A stretch of 50,906 bases of DNA from an uncultured Oscillospiraceae bacterium (GTDB taxonomy: Bacteria > Bacillota > Clostridia > Oscillospirales > Ruminococcaceae): positions 1-50,906 of the forward strand of contig USFO01000003.1 in the NCBI GenBank assembly GCA_900553955.1, written 5' to 3'. Of this stretch, positions 49,275 through 50,906 are shown piece by piece (within the stretch, counting starts at the first letter, position 1; each line of letters begins with the position of its first letter). Under the pieces are notes generated by a model. It ran no database searches. It saw only the letters and a list, made by a program, of their open reading frames with translations, and was not told the DNA's origin. Made by a program: the position numbers and the translations under genes.

Positions 49275-50906
49275 ATGGGGAAAAGACTTCTTGAAAGTAT
49301 AGAACTTCCACAAGGAGTAAAAGAGCTTAATAAAGACCAGCTTGACGAACTTTGCTTCGAGCTTCGCGAAGAAATTCTCGATAAAGTTTCGGTAACCGGC
49401 GGACATCTTGCCTCGAACCTCGGCACGGTGGAGCTTACGGTGGCGCTGCACTATGTTTTTAATTCGCCGAACGAGCCTATCGTGTGGGACGTGGGACACC
49501 AGTGCTATTCGCACAAGCTGCTCACCGGCCGCGACATCACCGGTATTCGCACCGAGGGCGGGCTTTCCGGCTTTCCCAAGCCCTGCGAAAGCGCGCATGA
49601 CGCTTTCGTTGCCGGACACGCCAGCACCTCCGTTTCCGCCGCATTGGGCATAGCGGAGGCAAAAAAAATCAGCGGCGACGAAGCCTCCGTGGTGGCGGTG
49701 GTGGGTGACGGCGCAGCCTCCGGCGGAATGTTCTTTGAGGCTATGAACAACGCCGGGCGCAGCGGAACAAATCTGATTGTGGTGCTCAACGACAACGAAA
49801 TGAGCATTTCAAAAAACGTCGGCGCCATGTCAAAATATCTCGCCCGAATTCGCAATAAGGAGAGCTACTTTAACTTTAAGGATTCTCTTCAGCGTTTTCT
49901 GCTGAAAATTCCGCTTATCGGCAAAGGAATTTTCAGCGCGGCAAAATACTGCAAAACCGCACTCAAGGATTTTTACTACGGCAGCAATACCTTTGAGCAT
50001 TTCGGATTTGTCTATCTCGGGCCCGCGGACGGTCACGATGTGCAAATGCTCATTCGCGTGCTCAAGCGTGCTCAAAGCCTTAGATGTCCTGTGCTCGTTC
50101 ACGTGAACACCGTCAAAGGCAGGGGGTATCGCCCGGCAGAAATGCTTCCATCAAAGTTCCATGGCGTTGCGCCGTTCAATAAAGAGAATGGCGAGCTTGT
50201 CGAAGCACACAAGAAAAGTTTTTCCGATGCGTTCGGCGAAATTATCTGCAATATGGCGGAAAATGATAGTAAAATCTGCGCCATAACCGCTGCTATGACC
50301 GACGGAACAGGGCTGAAAGCCTTCTCCCAAAAGTATCCGGAGCGTTTCTTTGATGTGGGAATTGCGGAAGAGCACGCCGTAACCTTTGCGGCGGGACTTG
50401 CCGCAGGGGGGATGAAGCCCGTTTTTGCGGTATATTCGACCTTCCTCCAGCGCTCCTATGACCAAATAATACATGACGCTTCCATAAATCCGCTCCATGT
50501 GGTGCTCGCCGTTGACAGAGCCGGCATTGTCGGCGGGGACGGCGAAACCCACCAAGGTATTTTTGACGTTCCCATGCTCACCACAATACCGGGAATTACG
50601 ATTTACAGCCCGTTTAATTATGCGGAGCTCGGGCGCGTGCTCAAAACCGCACTGAATGGAAGCGGCGTTTGGGCGGTACGCTATCCTAGGGACTGCGAAA
50701 AGGCGGTTTTGCCGGAATTTACTGCGGATTACGGCGACTTTGATTTCTTTGAGCACGGGCTTGAGCACGGAAACGATACTCTTATAGTCGTGTACGGCAG
50801 ACTCTTCGCAGAGGCGTGCTCAGCCGCCGAAAAAGTCGGTGCTTCCGTGCTCAAGCTGGAAAAAATTTTTCCCATAGACAGTGAAGCCGTCAAAATCGCA
50901 GAAAAA
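49275..50906 (+). CDS. dxs: 1-deoxy-D-xylulose-5-phosphate synthase (3' end beyond window)
   Basis: The frame is open from ATG 49275 to the window edge, 544 codons of the roughly 620 usual for DXS. It makes DXP from pyruvate and glyceraldehyde-3-phosphate, first step of the MEP isoprenoid route. Blocks seen: VTGGHLASNLGTVELTVALHYVF, WDVGHQCYSHKLLTGR, thiamine-binding VVGDGAASGGMFFEAMNNAG with NDNEMSISKN, the transketolase-like FFDVGIAEEHAVTFAAGLA, and VDRAGIVGGDGETHQGIFD. Ribosome site TTGGAGAA. The 3' region is rich in the GTGCTCA/TGAGCAC word (for example 50053, 50063, 50748, 50762). Confidence 0.96.
   Translation, partial: MGKRLLESIELPQGVKELNKDQLDELCFELREEILDKVSVTGGHLASNLGTVELTVALHYVFNSPNEPIVWDVGHQCYSHKLLTGRDITGIRTEGGLSGFPKPCESAHDAFVAGHASTSVSAALGIAEAKKISGDEASVVAVVGDGAASGGMFFEAMNNAGRSGTNLIVVLNDNEMSISKNVGAMSKYLARIRNKESYFNFKDSLQRFLLKIPLIGKGIFSAAKYCKTALKDFYYGSNTFEHFGFVYLGPADGHDVQMLIRVLKRAQSLRCPVLVHVNTVKGRGYRPAEMLPSKFHGVAPFNKENGELVEAHKKSFSDAFGEIICNMAENDSKICAITAAMTDGTGLKAFSQKYPERFFDVGIAEEHAVTFAAGLAAGGMKPVFAVYSTFLQRSYDQIIHDASINPLHVVLAVDRAGIVGGDGETHQGIFDVPMLTTIPGITIYSPFNYAELGRVLKTALNGSGVWAVRYPRDCEKAVLPEFTADYGDFDFFEHGLEHGNDTLIVVYGRLFAEACSAAEKVGASVLKLEKIFPIDSEAVKIAEK

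Overview
The window is about 50.9 kb of gene-dense chromosome from an anaerobic, fermentative Firmicute. It is most likely a Clostridia of the Oscillospirales/Ruminococcaceae type. The evidence is housekeeping genes in typical Clostridial neighbourhoods (hprK-murB-whiA; nusB-xseA-xseB-ispA-dxs), pyruvate:ferredoxin oxidoreductase, a modular [FeFe]-hydrogenase, T-box and ANTAR RNA regulation, MATE, RqcH and YlmH proteins, strong Shine-Dalgarno sites and frequent TTG start codons. The genus is inference. No phage, insertion sequence, CRISPR array or rRNA operon is visible.

Layout. 1-2.3 kb: a PC4/YdbC-like ssDNA-binding protein and typA. 2.4-7.6 kb: a compact ethanolamine locus. It has an ANTAR-type two-hairpin leader with an overlapping terminator, an ANTAR protein whose receiver has lost its phospho-acceptor Asp, a canonical EutV-like regulator, an EutW-like histidine kinase, then eutB and eutC. 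No microcompartment genes are present. 7.7-10.8 kb: a tryptophan T-box (specifier UGG) controlling an ABC importer of the TrpXYZ type. 10.9-12.4 kb (minus): an SDR oxidoreductase and a class-I glutamine-amidotransferase-like hydrolase. 12.5-13.6 kb: a PfoR-like EIIC membrane protein. 13.7-17.2 kb: an NfnB/GltD-like flavoprotein carrying a NuoF-type Fe-S tail, overlapping a group-A [FeFe]-hydrogenase. 17.3-18.7 kb: a MarR regulator with paired operators, and DegV. 18.9 kb: initiator tRNA-Met (minus). 19-24 kb: a GNAT acetyltransferase (minus), nth, a DUF1858 protein, trmK, a Nif3-family protein and rqcH. 23.9-32.6 kb: a very large solute-binding lipoprotein (minus), plsY, ylmH (minus), a YgjP-like metalloprotease, a methyltransferase and nifJ (minus). 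32.9-40.7 kb: hprK, murB, whiA, a MATE transporter and dnaE. 40.9-45.4 kb: two cell-envelope GHL10-type proteins, the second fused to an amidase. 45.6-50.9 kb: nusB, a TsaD paralogue, xseA, xseB, ispA and dxs, the last cut by the window edge.

How the parts fit. PFOR makes reduced ferredoxin and the hydrogenase/flavoprotein pair can reoxidise it, so the two loci plausibly form the redox core. EutBC would release acetaldehyde and ammonia from ethanolamine under RNA-level control by the ANTAR proteins. Tryptophan uptake is controlled by uncharged tRNA-Trp. The least ordinary signals are the self-controlling tandem ANTAR locus with a pseudo-receiver, the hydrogenase partner with a relic NuoF domain, the nusB leader in which one pyrimidine tract can pair either with a terminator arm or with the Shine-Dalgarno site, and a very abundant word (GTGCTCA/TGAGCAC) that also builds several terminators.
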